Shown here: piece after piece, positions 44,505 to 52,415 of the stretch
Position numbering within the stretch: the stretch's first letter is position 1
Layout: each line of letters opens with the position of its first letter
Translations under genes and position numbers: made by a program
Notes under the pieces: generated by a model
Database searches by the model: none
Told to the model about the DNA's origin: nothing
The model's input: only the letters and a program-made list of their open reading frames with translations
NCBI GenBank assembly: GCA_963807775.1
Contig: CAWECY010000015.1
Span: 93,583 to 157,582, forward strand
Direction of reading: 5' to 3'
DNA length: 64,000 nucleotides
Origin: Bog-473 sp963807775
Lineage (GTDB): Bacteria; Actinomycetota; Acidimicrobiia; Acidimicrobiales; RAAP-2

Positions 44505-47500
44505 ATGCACAACCTCTATCCTTTCCGAGATACCGGGAGCGCCGTTCCCGGTCCTGACCACCTACCCGGTGCCGTGTTCTCACCCATACCTCCCGACGTC
44601 GACTTCGTGGCACTTGAGCAGGCCGAATTGGCCCGTTGGTCGAACCACCGCGTCTTTGAGCGCTCCATTGAGCAGCGCAAGGGGGCAACGCCCTGGGTCT
44701 TTTACGAGGGTCCGCCCACGGCCAATGGCATGCCCGGCCTGCATCACGTGTGGGCTCGTGTCTACAAGGACTTGTTCTGCCGCTTTCGCACCATGGACGG
44801 GGCTTACGTCGCCCGCCGGGCCGGCTGGGACACCCACGGGCTGCCGGTCGAGGTCGAGGTCGAGAAGAAACTCGGCATCACGGGGAAGCAGCAGATAGAG
44901 GAGCAGGTCGGTATCGCCGAGTTCACCCGGCTTTGCCGGGAGTCCGTCTACTCCTACGTCGATGAGTTCGCGCGGCTGACCACCCGCATCGGTTACTGGG
45001 TGGACATGGACGCGGCCTATTGGACGCTGAGCTCTGACTACATCGAGTCGGTCTGGTGGCACCTGCAGCAGCTGTTCGACCAGGGGCTGCTCTACGAGGA
45101 CCTCAAGGTGGTGCCGTACTGCCCGCGCTGTGGCACGGCGCTGTCGAGCCATGAGCTGGGTCAAGCCGACGTGTACCGCGACGAGGAGGACGAGTCAGCC
45201 TACGTCCGGCTCCGCCTGGTCGACGCCGACCCGGCCGTGACCGGTGACGCCGAATGGCTGGCCGTGTGGACGACGACACCGTGGACGCTGCTTTCCAACA
45301 CCGGCATCGCCGTCAACCCGGACCTGATCTACGCCGTGGTCGACCGGACGGTGGTGGCCGAGGAGTTGGTCCACGCCGTGCTGGGCGAGGGGGCGCAGGC
45401 GCGCATCACCATGCGGTTGGCCGGGTCGGCCTTGCTGGGCCTGCATTACGAACGCCCCTTCGACGACCTGGCTCCGCCCCCCGGAGCGGACGGGTGGCGG
45501 GTGGTGCCGGCCTCGTACGTCACGACGGAGGAAGGCACCGGACTGGTGCACATGGCGCCCGCGTTCGGCGAGGTGGACCGCCAGACCGGCCGCGAGCACG
45601 GCCTGCCCTCGCTCAACCCGGTCGGCCCCGACGGTCGGTTCACGTCCGAGATCCCGTGGTTGGCTGGGCGCGACGTCCGCGAGGCCAACCATGACATCAA
45701 CGACCGGCTGGAGGCCACCGGCCTCCTCATCCGTCGCTGGCCCTACGTGCACTCGTACCCTCACTGCTGGCGTTGCCGCACTCCGCTGATCTACTGGGGC
45801 AAGCCGAGCTGGTACATCGCCACGTCAACCCGCAAGGACGACCTGCTGGCCGCCAACGCCACGGTGGACTGGCACCCGTCGTACATCCGCGACGGCCGTT
45901 TCGGCGAGTGGTTGGCCAATAACGTCGACTGGGCCCTGTCGCGCGACCGCTATTGGGGCACGCCGCTGCCCATCTGGCGCTGCGGCCGGGGCCACCTGCG
46001 CTGCGTCGGGTCTCTGTCGGAGCTCTCGGACCTGTGCGGCCGGGACGTGACGGCCATCGACCCCCACCGGCCCACCATTGACGAAGTGACGTTCCCGTGC
46101 TCGACCTGCGCCGTCGACGAGCTGGACGACGACCTCTCGGTGGCACGGCGCGTCGAGCCGGTGATCGACGCCTGGTTCGACTCCGGCTCCATGCCGGCAG
46201 CTCAGGTGGGCTACCCCCACGTGCCGGATTCCAAAGAGGAGTTCACGTTCCCGGCGGACTTCATCTCCGAGGCCATCGACCAGACCCGCGGGTGGTTCTA
46301 TTCCCTCCTGGCGATCAACACGCTCGTATTCGGCGAGAGTCCCTACCGGCACGTGGTGTGTCTGGGCCATATCGTGGACGCCGACGGGCGCAAGATGTCC
46401 AAGTCGATCGGCAACATCATCGACCCTTGGAGCATCCTCGACACCCGCGGCGCCGACGCCATGCGCTGGTGGATGTTCAGCCAGGGCTCGCCGTGGACGC
46501 CCACACGGGCGACGCTCGGGGCGATCGACACGGCGATGCGTGACATGCTGCTCACGCTGTGGAACACGTTCAGCTTCTTTACGACGTACGCGTCGCTCAA
46601 CGGGTTCGACCCTGCCGATCCGGACGTCCTGGCCCCGGCCGACCGGGGCCCGCTCGACCGTTGGATCCTGTCGCGGCTGGCCAGCACCACGTCGGAGATG
46701 ACAGCCGGGCTGCGCGACTACGAGCCCCTGGCGGCAGCGACCGCTCTGGGCGCGCTGGTCGACGACCTGTCCAATTGGTACGTCCGCCGTAGCCGGCGTC
46801 GTTTCTGGCGCACCGACCCGGACGCGCCGCCGGGCGACACCCTGGCCGCCCAGGCGACGCTGTACGAGGTGTTGACAGCGCTGTCGCTGCTGCTGGCGCC
46901 GTTGTGCCCCTTCGTGGCGGACACGCTGTGGCGTCACCTCACCGAGTCGGACGAGGACGAGTCGGTGCACCTGGCCGACTGGCCGGTCGCCGACGCGTCA
47001 CTGGTCGACCGCGAACTCGAGGCGCAGATGGCGCTGGCCCGGCGGCTCACGTCGCTCGGCCGGGCGGCGCGCAGCGAGGCCTCGGTCAAGGTCCGTCAGC
47101 CCCTGTCCCGGGCGCTGGTCTTCCTGCCGTCCGGCTCGCCGGACATCCTGCGGGACATCGTCGCCGACGAGCTCAATGTCGACGAGATCGACACCGCCGA
47201 CGAGCTCAGCGAGGTGATCCAGTTCGAGCTGGTGCCGAACTTCAGCACGCTCGGGCCGCGGTTGGGGGAGCGCGTGAAGGAGCTCAGGCCTGCGCTGGCG
47301 GCGCTCGACGGTGCCGCCGCCGCCACCGCGCTCGAAGCGGGTGAGCCGATCACGGTCATGGTGCGCGGCGAACCGATCGAGCTGTCGTCCGACGACGTCC
47401 AGCTGCGGGTACGGGGCCAGCAGGGCTTCGCCGTGTCGCGCGAGGGCGGTGAGGTGGTGGCGCTCGACCTCACCGTCGACGAGGGTCTGCGCAAGCGGGG

Positions 47501-47759
47501 GCTCGCCCGCGATGTGGTGCGCCTGGTGCAGGACTTGCGCAAGACCAGCGGCCTCGAGGTGTCGGACCGCATCCAACTGCGCGTGGTTGGCCTGGACGCC
47601 ATCTCCGAGCACTTCGACTTCATCGCCCAGGAGGTACTGGCCGTCGAGATCCTGACCGAGCCGGGGGAGGGCGAGGGCACGCTGCTCGAGCTCGACGACG
47701 AGCTGGTCACCGGGCCGGTCCGGGTCAGGCTGGCGAAGGTGGACGGAGCCGGGTCCTAG
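44505..47759 (+). CDS. ileS: Isoleucyl-tRNA synthetase (IleS2/eukaryote-like type)
   Basis: 1,084 residues from ATG 44505; the frame runs upstream to 44037 only as antisense of the acetyltransferase gene. HIGH-region motif PPTANGMPGLHHVWARVYKD, tRNA-editing CP1 domain (WTTTPWTLLSNTGIAVNPDL; GTGLVHMAPAFGE), WDTHGLPVEVEVEKKLGITG, and KMSKS in DADGRKMSKSIGN. A long anticodon-binding and C-terminal region follows (VKVRQPLSRALVFLPSG, LRKTSGLEVSDRIQLRV). The GLHH form of HIGH and the C-terminus lacking the terminal zinc Cys cluster mark the eukaryote-like clade, in which many enzymes resist mupirocin. It charges tRNA-Ile. The sequence is free of frameshifts. Confidence 0.95.
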   Translation: MHNLYPFRDTGSAVPGPDHLPGAVFSPIPPDVDFVALEQAELARWSNHRVFERSIEQRKGATPWVFYEGPPTANGMPGLHHVWARVYKDLFCRFRTMDGAYVARRAGWDTHGLPVEVEVEKKLGITGKQQIEEQVGIAEFTRLCRESVYSYVDEFARLTTRIGYWVDMDAAYWTLSSDYIESVWWHLQQLFDQGLLYEDLKVVPYCPRCGTALSSHELGQADVYRDEEDESAYVRLRLVDADPAVTGDAEWLAVWTTTPWTLLSNTGIAVNPDLIYAVVDRTVVAEELVHAVLGEGAQARITMRLAGSALLGLHYERPFDDLAPPPGADGWRVVPASYVTTEEGTGLVHMAPAFGEVDRQTGREHGLPSLNPVGPDGRFTSEIPWLAGRDVREANHDINDRLEATGLLIRRWPYVHSYPHCWRCRTPLIYWGKPSWYIATSTRKDDLLAANATVDWHPSYIRDGRFGEWLANNVDWALSRDRYWGTPLPIWRCGRGHLRCVGSLSELSDLCGRDVTAIDPHRPTIDEVTFPCSTCAVDELDDDLSVARRVEPVIDAWFDSGSMPAAQVGYPHVPDSKEEFTFPADFISEAIDQTRGWFYSLLAINTLVFGESPYRHVVCLGHIVDADGRKMSKSIGNIIDPWSILDTRGADAMRWWMFSQGSPWTPTRATLGAIDTAMRDMLLTLWNTFSFFTTYASLNGFDPADPDVLAPADRGPLDRWILSRLASTTSEMTAGLRDYEPLAAATALGALVDDLSNWYVRRSRRRFWRTDPDAPPGDTLAAQATLYEVLTALSLLLAPLCPFVADTLWRHLTESDEDESVHLADWPVADASLVDRELEAQMALARRLTSLGRAARSEASVKVRQPLSRALVFLPSGSPDILRDIVADELNVDEIDTADELSEVIQFELVPNFSTLGPRLGERVKELRPALAALDGAAAATALEAGEPITVMVRGEPIELSSDDVQLRVRGQQGFAVSREGGEVVALDLTVDEGLRKRGLARDVVRLVQDLRKTSGLEVSDRIQLRVVGLDAISEHFDFIAQEVLAVEILTEPGEGEGTLLELDDELVTGPVRVRLAKVDGAGS

Positions 47760-47762
47760 GGC

Positions 47763-48614
47763 GTGCCGATCCACGGGGGTGGGGCGGAGCCGGGTGGTGA
47801 CGCCCCGGACGGCGTGCCCCTGCCGGCCACATTCATAGAGGCCGTGCGGCTGGAGCTGCGGCGGGCGCTCAGCCCGGCCTACGAGGTGCCCATCGTGGTC
47901 GCAGTGAACGGCGCGCTCATGAGCTCGGCCTGGTTCTTCCTGCCGCGCCCGCTCAAGGACGCCCTGTTCACGTTCCACGGCTCGCTCGCCTTCGCCGCCG
48001 TGCTGGCGTCGTGGATGTACTCCGACGTGCCGGCGACCAACGTGCTCGGGCCCGATGCGGCGCGGGTGCGCCAGGCCCTCGAAGATCCCAAGCTCTTCCG
48101 ACGGCTCGTGGCGGCTAAGGACGTGGTGCTCTGGCTGTTGATCACCCCACTGTGCGCGCTGGTGGCCCTTGGGATCGGGCTGGCCCACCACAGCGTGGCG
48201 TCCACCCTGATCACCATCGTGTGGATCGGCGTCGTGCCGTTCGGGGCGCTGGGCGCCTCGAACCTCGTCGGCATCCGCTTCCCATACCACCCGATGCCGT
48301 TGCGCTTCCGCTGGGAGCACCGGCGTCCCTTCGGGCGCATGATCGTGCGCTGGCTGACCTTGGCCGTGACGCCCTATGTGGTCGTGCCGTTCCTCGCCTC
48401 TGTGCTCATGGTGCCGACGCTGATCCTGTGGGGGCTGCTGACACCGAGCGGGATCTCCAAGAATCTGCACCTGACCGACTTCGGCTGGGGTGTCGCCGTG
48501 GCCTGTGTCATCGCGGCGGCGTTCTGGTTCGGCGGGCATTACTTGGGCGGGCGGTTGGCCCGGCGCCGGGCGGCGTGGCTCGACGACTTCTTGGACGACC
48601 CCGCCCGCGCCTGA
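47763..48614 (+). CDS. Polytopic membrane protein of unknown function
   Basis: 283 residues from GTG 47763, four bases after ileS. Six hydrophobic segments are visible: PIVVAVNGALMSSAWFFLP, FHGSLAFAAVLASWMY, VVLWLLITPLCALVALGIGL, TLITIVWIGVVPFGALGASN, PYVVVPFLASVLMVPTLILW and GVAVACVIAAAFWFGGHYLG. Cytosolic loops are Arg-rich (RFRWEHRRPFGR). The layout resembles ABC-2-type permease subunits without their ATPase, but no ATPase gene is adjacent. Function unassigned. Confidence 0.75.
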   Translation: MPIHGGGAEPGGDAPDGVPLPATFIEAVRLELRRALSPAYEVPIVVAVNGALMSSAWFFLPRPLKDALFTFHGSLAFAAVLASWMYSDVPATNVLGPDAARVRQALEDPKLFRRLVAAKDVVLWLLITPLCALVALGIGLAHHSVASTLITIVWIGVVPFGALGASNLVGIRFPYHPMPLRFRWEHRRPFGRMIVRWLTLAVTPYVVVPFLASVLMVPTLILWGLLTPSGISKNLHLTDFGWGVAVACVIAAAFWFGGHYLGGRLARRRAAWLDDFLDDPARA

Positions 48615-48623
48615 GGGGAGGCC

Positions 48624-49484
48624 TCAGCCCCGTGGGTCGCTCGGCAAGAGGCGGTCGCAGAGGGCCAGCTGCACGCCGCCCGTGGCGGCCGGATCGACGA
48701 CGACCAACGAGTGGTCGGCCCGCACGGTCGGCACGCCGGCGTCCTGAAGGGCCCGGGTGGCCGCCTCCAGCTCGTCGACCCGGAGGGCGAGCAGGTGGGT
48801 GCGGGCCCGCTCGTAACGGCGTCCCCAGACGCGCTCGGTGGCCGTGGCATCGCCCCGGGCGAAGAGGGCCAGGGTGCAGTCACCCAGCGCCACGCCGGCC
48901 ACGGGCGCGCCCGGCCCGGCACCGGGGTGCTCGAACGTGACGGCCGTGGCGCAGAGCCGGACCAGCCGGGCCGCCAGAGACAGCGGGTCGTCGACCAGGG
49001 CACCGACGTAAGCGTGCTGGCGCACCGCGATGGTAGGCGTCGCGCCGGGGGCGGGAACGGGCGCGCCGAAGTGTGGGTCCACGTCGAGGGTGAAGCAACT
49101 CCACTGCAAGAACACCCCGCCGGTGTCGCGGGGGTCGGTGAAGCACATCTCGGCTCGCGGCCGGGCTGCAATGCGCACGCCCAGCGCGTCGAGGTGGGCC
49201 ACGGTGGCGTCGAGGTCGCGCACCTGCAGGGCGACCGAGTGCAGCCCGCCGCCGAAGTCGGAGACGAAGCGGGCGGCGCCCCCCTCGCCGAGAGGCTGGC
49301 CGATCTCAATCGCGTTGTCGCCCGCCCAGGCCATACCTCCCCGCCGGCCGATGCCGGGCTCGGTCGACTCGCCGTACTCGAGGACCTCGAGGCCGATGAG
49401 GGCGCGCAGCCGGGTGACGGCCAGGTCGTAGCCGGCCACCATGGCCGTCGAGTGGAACAGCCAGCGCACCTCGTGGGCGGTCAC
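48624..49484 (-). CDS. VOC/glyoxalase-fold protein
   Basis: 286 residues from GTG 49484, overlapping the upstream SDR stop (GTGA). Two vicinal-oxygen-chelate modules: FHSTAMVAGYDLAVTRLRAL to FGGGLHSVALQVRDLDATVA in the N-half, and FEHPGAGPGAPVAGVALGDC to THLLALRVDELEAATRALQD and VVVDPAATGGVQLALCDR in the C-half. Metal ligands typical of the fold (His and Glu) fall in GLHSVALQV and similar strands. It could be an isomerase or lyase in the same pathway as the two SDRs. The specific reaction is not deducible. Confidence 0.75.
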   Translation of the reverse strand: MTAHEVRWLFHSTAMVAGYDLAVTRLRALIGLEVLEYGESTEPGIGRRGGMAWAGDNAIEIGQPLGEGGAARFVSDFGGGLHSVALQVRDLDATVAHLDALGVRIAARPRAEMCFTDPRDTGGVFLQWSCFTLDVDPHFGAPVPAPGATPTIAVRQHAYVGALVDDPLSLAARLVRLCATAVTFEHPGAGPGAPVAGVALGDCTLALFARGDATATERVWGRRYERARTHLLALRVDELEAATRALQDAGVPTVRADHSLVVVDPAATGGVQLALCDRLLPSDPRG

Positions 49485-50257
49485 AGCCCGGCGGTCACCG
49501 GCAGCTCGACACCGGTGATGTGCCGCGCCCCGGGGCCGGCCAGGAAGGCGACCGCCGCGGCCACGTCGGCCGGCTCCACGTGGCGACCCAAGGCGGCCGA
49601 CGCACTCAGCCGTTGGGCGATGTCGGTGGCCGGCCTTCCCGTGCGCGCCGCTGTGGCGTCGATCATGGCGTTGAGCCCGGGTCCGGACACGAACCCCGGC
49701 GTCACCACGTTGACCCGCACGTTGGAGGGCCCGAGCTCCTTGGCCAGGGTCAGCGAGGCTGCGACCATGGCCGCCTTGGTGGCCGTGTAGCGCGCCCGGC
49801 CCGGCGGGAGGGCGTGAGTGCCGAACGTTCCGACCTGCACGATCGATCCGCCGCCGGTCTCGGTCATGGCCCGGGCGGCCAGTCGGCTGAGCTCGAGGGT
49901 CCCGACCACGTTCACCTCGAAGGCGCTGCGCCAACTGGCCCAATCCGCCTCGTCCACCGTCTGTTGCTCGCCGCCGGCGGTGGCCACGTTGACCAGCACG
50001 TCGATCCGCCCGAGCTGCTCCACGGTTCGCCTGATCAAGGCCCGGCACGACCACAGGTCGGCCAGGTCGACGGCGAGGGGCTGCACCGTCCGCCCCGTCT
50101 CGGCCTCCAGCTCCCGCGCCAGGGTATGCAAGCGCTCCTCGGTGCGGGCCGCCACCACGATGTCGGCGCCGGCCAGCCCGAGGGCCGAAGCGCAGGCCCG
50201 CCCGATGCCCGGTCCCGCGCCGGCCACGACGGCCACCGCGCCCTCGAGCGCGCTCAA
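49481..50257 (-). CDS. Short-chain dehydrogenase/reductase
   Basis: TTG 50257 is the first plausible start after the upstream gene's stop at 50265; the open frame extends to 50317 through the upstream gene's 3' end. Nucleotide motif VAVVAGAGPGIGRACASALG, LVNVATAGGE (NNAG equivalent, altered), catalytic residues in SIVQVGTFGTHAL and the YTATKAAM tetrad (Tyr-x-x-x-Lys), then NVRVNVVTPGFVSGPGLNAM. An SDR of about 258 residues; the canonical catalytic Ser position appears as Thr/Gly (VGTFG), unusual but seen in some divergent members. Middle gene of an SDR-SDR-VOC operon. Confidence 0.8.
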   Translation of the reverse strand: MSALEGAVAVVAGAGPGIGRACASALGLAGADIVVAARTEERLHTLARELEAETGRTVQPLAVDLADLWSCRALIRRTVEQLGRIDVLVNVATAGGEQQTVDEADWASWRSAFEVNVVGTLELSRLAARAMTETGGGSIVQVGTFGTHALPPGRARYTATKAAMVAASLTLAKELGPSNVRVNVVTPGFVSGPGLNAMIDATAARTGRPATDIAQRLSASAALGRHVEPADVAAAVAFLAGPGARHITGVELPVTAGL

Positions 50258-50264
50258 CGGCTGG

Positions 50265-51059
50265 TCATTCGTCCAGCGCCGGTGTCCACTGCACCCCGTT
50301 GATGTGGCCGCCACCATCGACGAACAGGGTGTTGCCGGTCAGGTAGCGGGCGTCGTCGCTGGCCAGGAACACGGCGACCGGGGCGATGTCCTCCTCGGGG
50401 TCACCGAGGCGCCCCATGGGATTCGTCGCGTCGGCGGCCATCTCGAGCTCGGGGTAGGCGGCGAACGCGGCCCGCGAGGCGGCCGTCTTGGCCCCGGGGC
50501 AGATGACGTTGACGCGGATCTGCCAGGGCGCCCATTCCCGGGCCGCCGTGCGGCTGGCGGCGCGCAGGGCCTCCTTGGCCACGTTGTACTGGAGCGTGCC
50601 CATGTGGGCGTTCACTCCGTTGAGCGAGCACATGTTGATGACGGCGCCGTCACGCTTGTCCCGCATCATCGGCAGGACCGCCTGCATGGCCCAGAAGGGG
50701 CCCATGAGCCCCATGGAGAGGCCCCACCGCATCTCCTCGTCCGTCTTTTGCTCGAAGCGCCCGAGGGAGCCGCCACCCCAGGCGTTGTTGACCAGGATGT
50801 CCACCGTGCCCCAGGCCTCGCGGGCGGCGTCGACCATGGCCAACGTCTCGTCCTTGACCGTCACGTCGGCGTGCACGAAGCGCACGTCCGCACCCACGGC
50901 ACTGCGGCAGTCCTCGGCCACCCGAGTGGCGCGGTCGTCGTCGATGTCGGCCAGGAGCACCCGGGCGCCCTCCCGGGCGAACCGGCGGACGATGCCCCGG
51001 CCGATGCCGTCGGCCCCGCCGGTCACGATGGCCACCTTGTCGCTCAGCCGATCGGTCAT
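50265..51059 (-). CDS. Short-chain dehydrogenase/reductase
   Basis: 264 residues from ATG 51059. VAIVTGGADGIGRGIVRRFA (TGxxxGxG), DVRFVHADVTVKDETLAMVD, ILVNNAWGGGSLGRF, INMCSLNG with the catalytic Ser, and LQYNVAKEALRAASRTAARE (Tyr-x-x-x-Lys). C-terminus: YLTGNTLFVDGGGHINGVQW. A classical SDR that oxidises or reduces a hydroxyl/ketone with NAD(P). First gene of the minus-strand operon. It lies about 75 bp downstream of the MarR gene and on the same strand, so it may be part of the MarR transcript. Confidence 0.88.
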   Translation of the reverse strand: MTDRLSDKVAIVTGGADGIGRGIVRRFAREGARVLLADIDDDRATRVAEDCRSAVGADVRFVHADVTVKDETLAMVDAAREAWGTVDILVNNAWGGGSLGRFEQKTDEEMRWGLSMGLMGPFWAMQAVLPMMRDKRDGAVINMCSLNGVNAHMGTLQYNVAKEALRAASRTAAREWAPWQIRVNVICPGAKTAASRAAFAAYPELEMAADATNPMGRLGDPEEDIAPVAVFLASDDARYLTGNTLFVDGGGHINGVQWTPALDE

Positions 51060-51133
51060 CGGCGCCACGCTAGCGACGGGCAGGCCCGCCGTCCCGGGCC
51101 TGCCGACGTAGCTGGTGGAAGCGCCGCCTCGCG

Positions 51134-51624
51134 TCAGCAGCCGGCGTCGAGGAGCTTGGAGAGCACGGTGCCAGGGCGGCCCGGTCGCCGGACGTCAGCG
51201 GCTCCATGAGGTGGCGCTCGATACCGTCGATGTGCGCCGCCACGGCCCGCCCCAGCACCGCCTGACCTTCCGGCGTCAGCACCACGTGAATGCTGCGGCG
51301 GTCGTTCGGGCAGTTCTCGCGAGCGACGAGGCCGGCGTCGACCATGCGGTCGACCAGGCGGGTGACGCCGCCGGTGGTCAGGGCCACGTCGCTGCTCAGG
51401 CGGCTCATGGTGAGGCGCCCGTCCGGAGCGGCGCCCACGTGGATGAGGACGTCGAAGAAGACGAGGGGGATGCCGACCGTCTCTTCCAACTCGCGCCCGA
51501 GCGAGTCGGTCAAACGGCGGTGGGTCCGGATGAGCAGGCCCATCATCTGGATCCGGTCGTCGTCGATCTGGCCCAGGATGCCGCAGGTGCCGGTCTCTCC
51601 CTGCACCTCGGTCCTCCCGACCAT
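51134..51624 (-). CDS. MarR-family transcriptional regulator (frameshift near 3' end)
   Basis: MMGLLIRTHRRLTDSLGREL, FFDVLIHVGAAPDGRLTMSR, SSDVALTTGGVTRLVDRMVD and AGLVARENCPNDRRSIHVVL form a typical MarR winged helix. In the C-terminal helix the frame slips near 51170 (one base missing). Restoring it gives LATVLSKLLDAGC and the stop at 51134-51136; unrepaired, the frame runs to 51070. The gene is divergent from yceI, and its likely binding site overlaps the yceI promoter. Confidence 0.83.
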
Positions 51625-51703
51625 CCTGGCCCTTGTCGGGCATGGTCACCGTTCCCATATCGCTTCCTCAGTCTCCCCCGGTTGCAGGCCGACTGCACAG
51701 TTT

Positions 51704-51737
51704 CTGATTGACAAGTATCTGTCTAATCAGATATTAT
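51704..51737 (+). promoter_or_regulatory. yceI promoter with overlapping MarR-type operator
   Basis: TTGACA (51708-51713), 18-nt spacer, TATTAT (51732-51737). TCTGATT (51704-51710) and AATCAGA (51725-51731) are perfect inverted arms 14 bp apart. Inside them TTGACA-N6-TGTCTAA (51708-51726) is a second, imperfect palindrome. Binding of the divergently encoded MarR protein would block RNA polymerase. Confidence 0.7.
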
Positions 51738-51776
51738 ACTCTCAACAAACGGTCCTATCAACCAAGGAGACCCAAA

Positions 51777-52340
51777 ATGACCAGTACAAGCACCACAACC
51801 ACCCTTCCGAAGGCAGGGACCTACGCGATCGACCCGGCCCACACCGAGGTCGGTTTCATCGCCCGGCACCTCATCGGCACCAAGGTACGGGGCCGCTTCA
51901 CGGACGTGTCCGGCTCCTTCACCGTGGCCGAGAACCCCGAGGAGTCCTCGCTGGAGGCGCTGGTCGCGGCGGCCAGCATCCACACCAACCAGCCCCAGCG
52001 TGACGAGCACCTGCGGACGAACGACTTCCTCGACGTCCCCAACTACCCCACGCTGAACCTGAAGAGCACCGGCCTCAAGCAGGTGGACGACACCCACTGG
52101 GTCCTGACGGCCGACCTGACCATCCGTGGCGTGACCAAGTCGGTCGACTTCGACCTGGAGTTCCTGGGCGAGGGCCCGTCCATGGTGGAGGGCAAGACCG
52201 TCGTGGCCTTCTCGGCCAACGCTGAGATCGACCGGCGCGACTTCGGCGTGAGCTTCAACCACTCGCTGCTCGACGGCAGCGTGGTGGTGGGCAACAAGGT
52301 CGTCATCGAGATCGAGGTCGAGGCCAGCCAGGCCGACTGA
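51777..52340 (+). CDS. yceI: YceI-family lipid/isoprenoid-binding protein
   Basis: 187 residues from ATG 51777 with AAGGAGA six bases upstream; the longer frame from 51708 starts inside the promoter. GTYAIDPAHTEVGFIARHL, VRGRFTDVSGSFTV, LRTNDFLDVPNYPTLNLKST, LTADLTIRGVTKSVDFDLEF and EIDRRDFGVSFN are the complete YceI lipocalin-like barrel signatures, which bind polyprenyl lipids. There is no signal peptide, so it is cytoplasmic. Pairing with a divergent MarR gene suggests induction by organic acids, phenolics or oxidative signals. A strong terminator follows. Confidence 0.93.
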   Translation: MTSTSTTTTLPKAGTYAIDPAHTEVGFIARHLIGTKVRGRFTDVSGSFTVAENPEESSLEALVAAASIHTNQPQRDEHLRTNDFLDVPNYPTLNLKSTGLKQVDDTHWVLTADLTIRGVTKSVDFDLEFLGEGPSMVEGKTVVAFSANAEIDRRDFGVSFNHSLLDGSVVVGNKVVIEIEVEASQAD

Positions 52341-52363
52341 CCGTCTCTCACCAACCAGCAGCA

Positions 52364-52399
52364 CAGCGGCACCGGCCCCTTGCGGGGCTGGTGCCGCTG
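52364..52399 (+). terminator. 16-bp stem-loop terminator after yceI
   Basis: CAGCGGCACCGGCCCC (52364-52379), loop TTGC, GGGGCTGGTGCCGCTG (52384-52399): one G-U wobble, otherwise perfect, and extendable by two more pairs. No long T tract, as is common in high-GC actinobacteria. Confidence 0.8.
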
Positions 52400-52415
52400 T
52401 GTACGCTGGCCCGCC

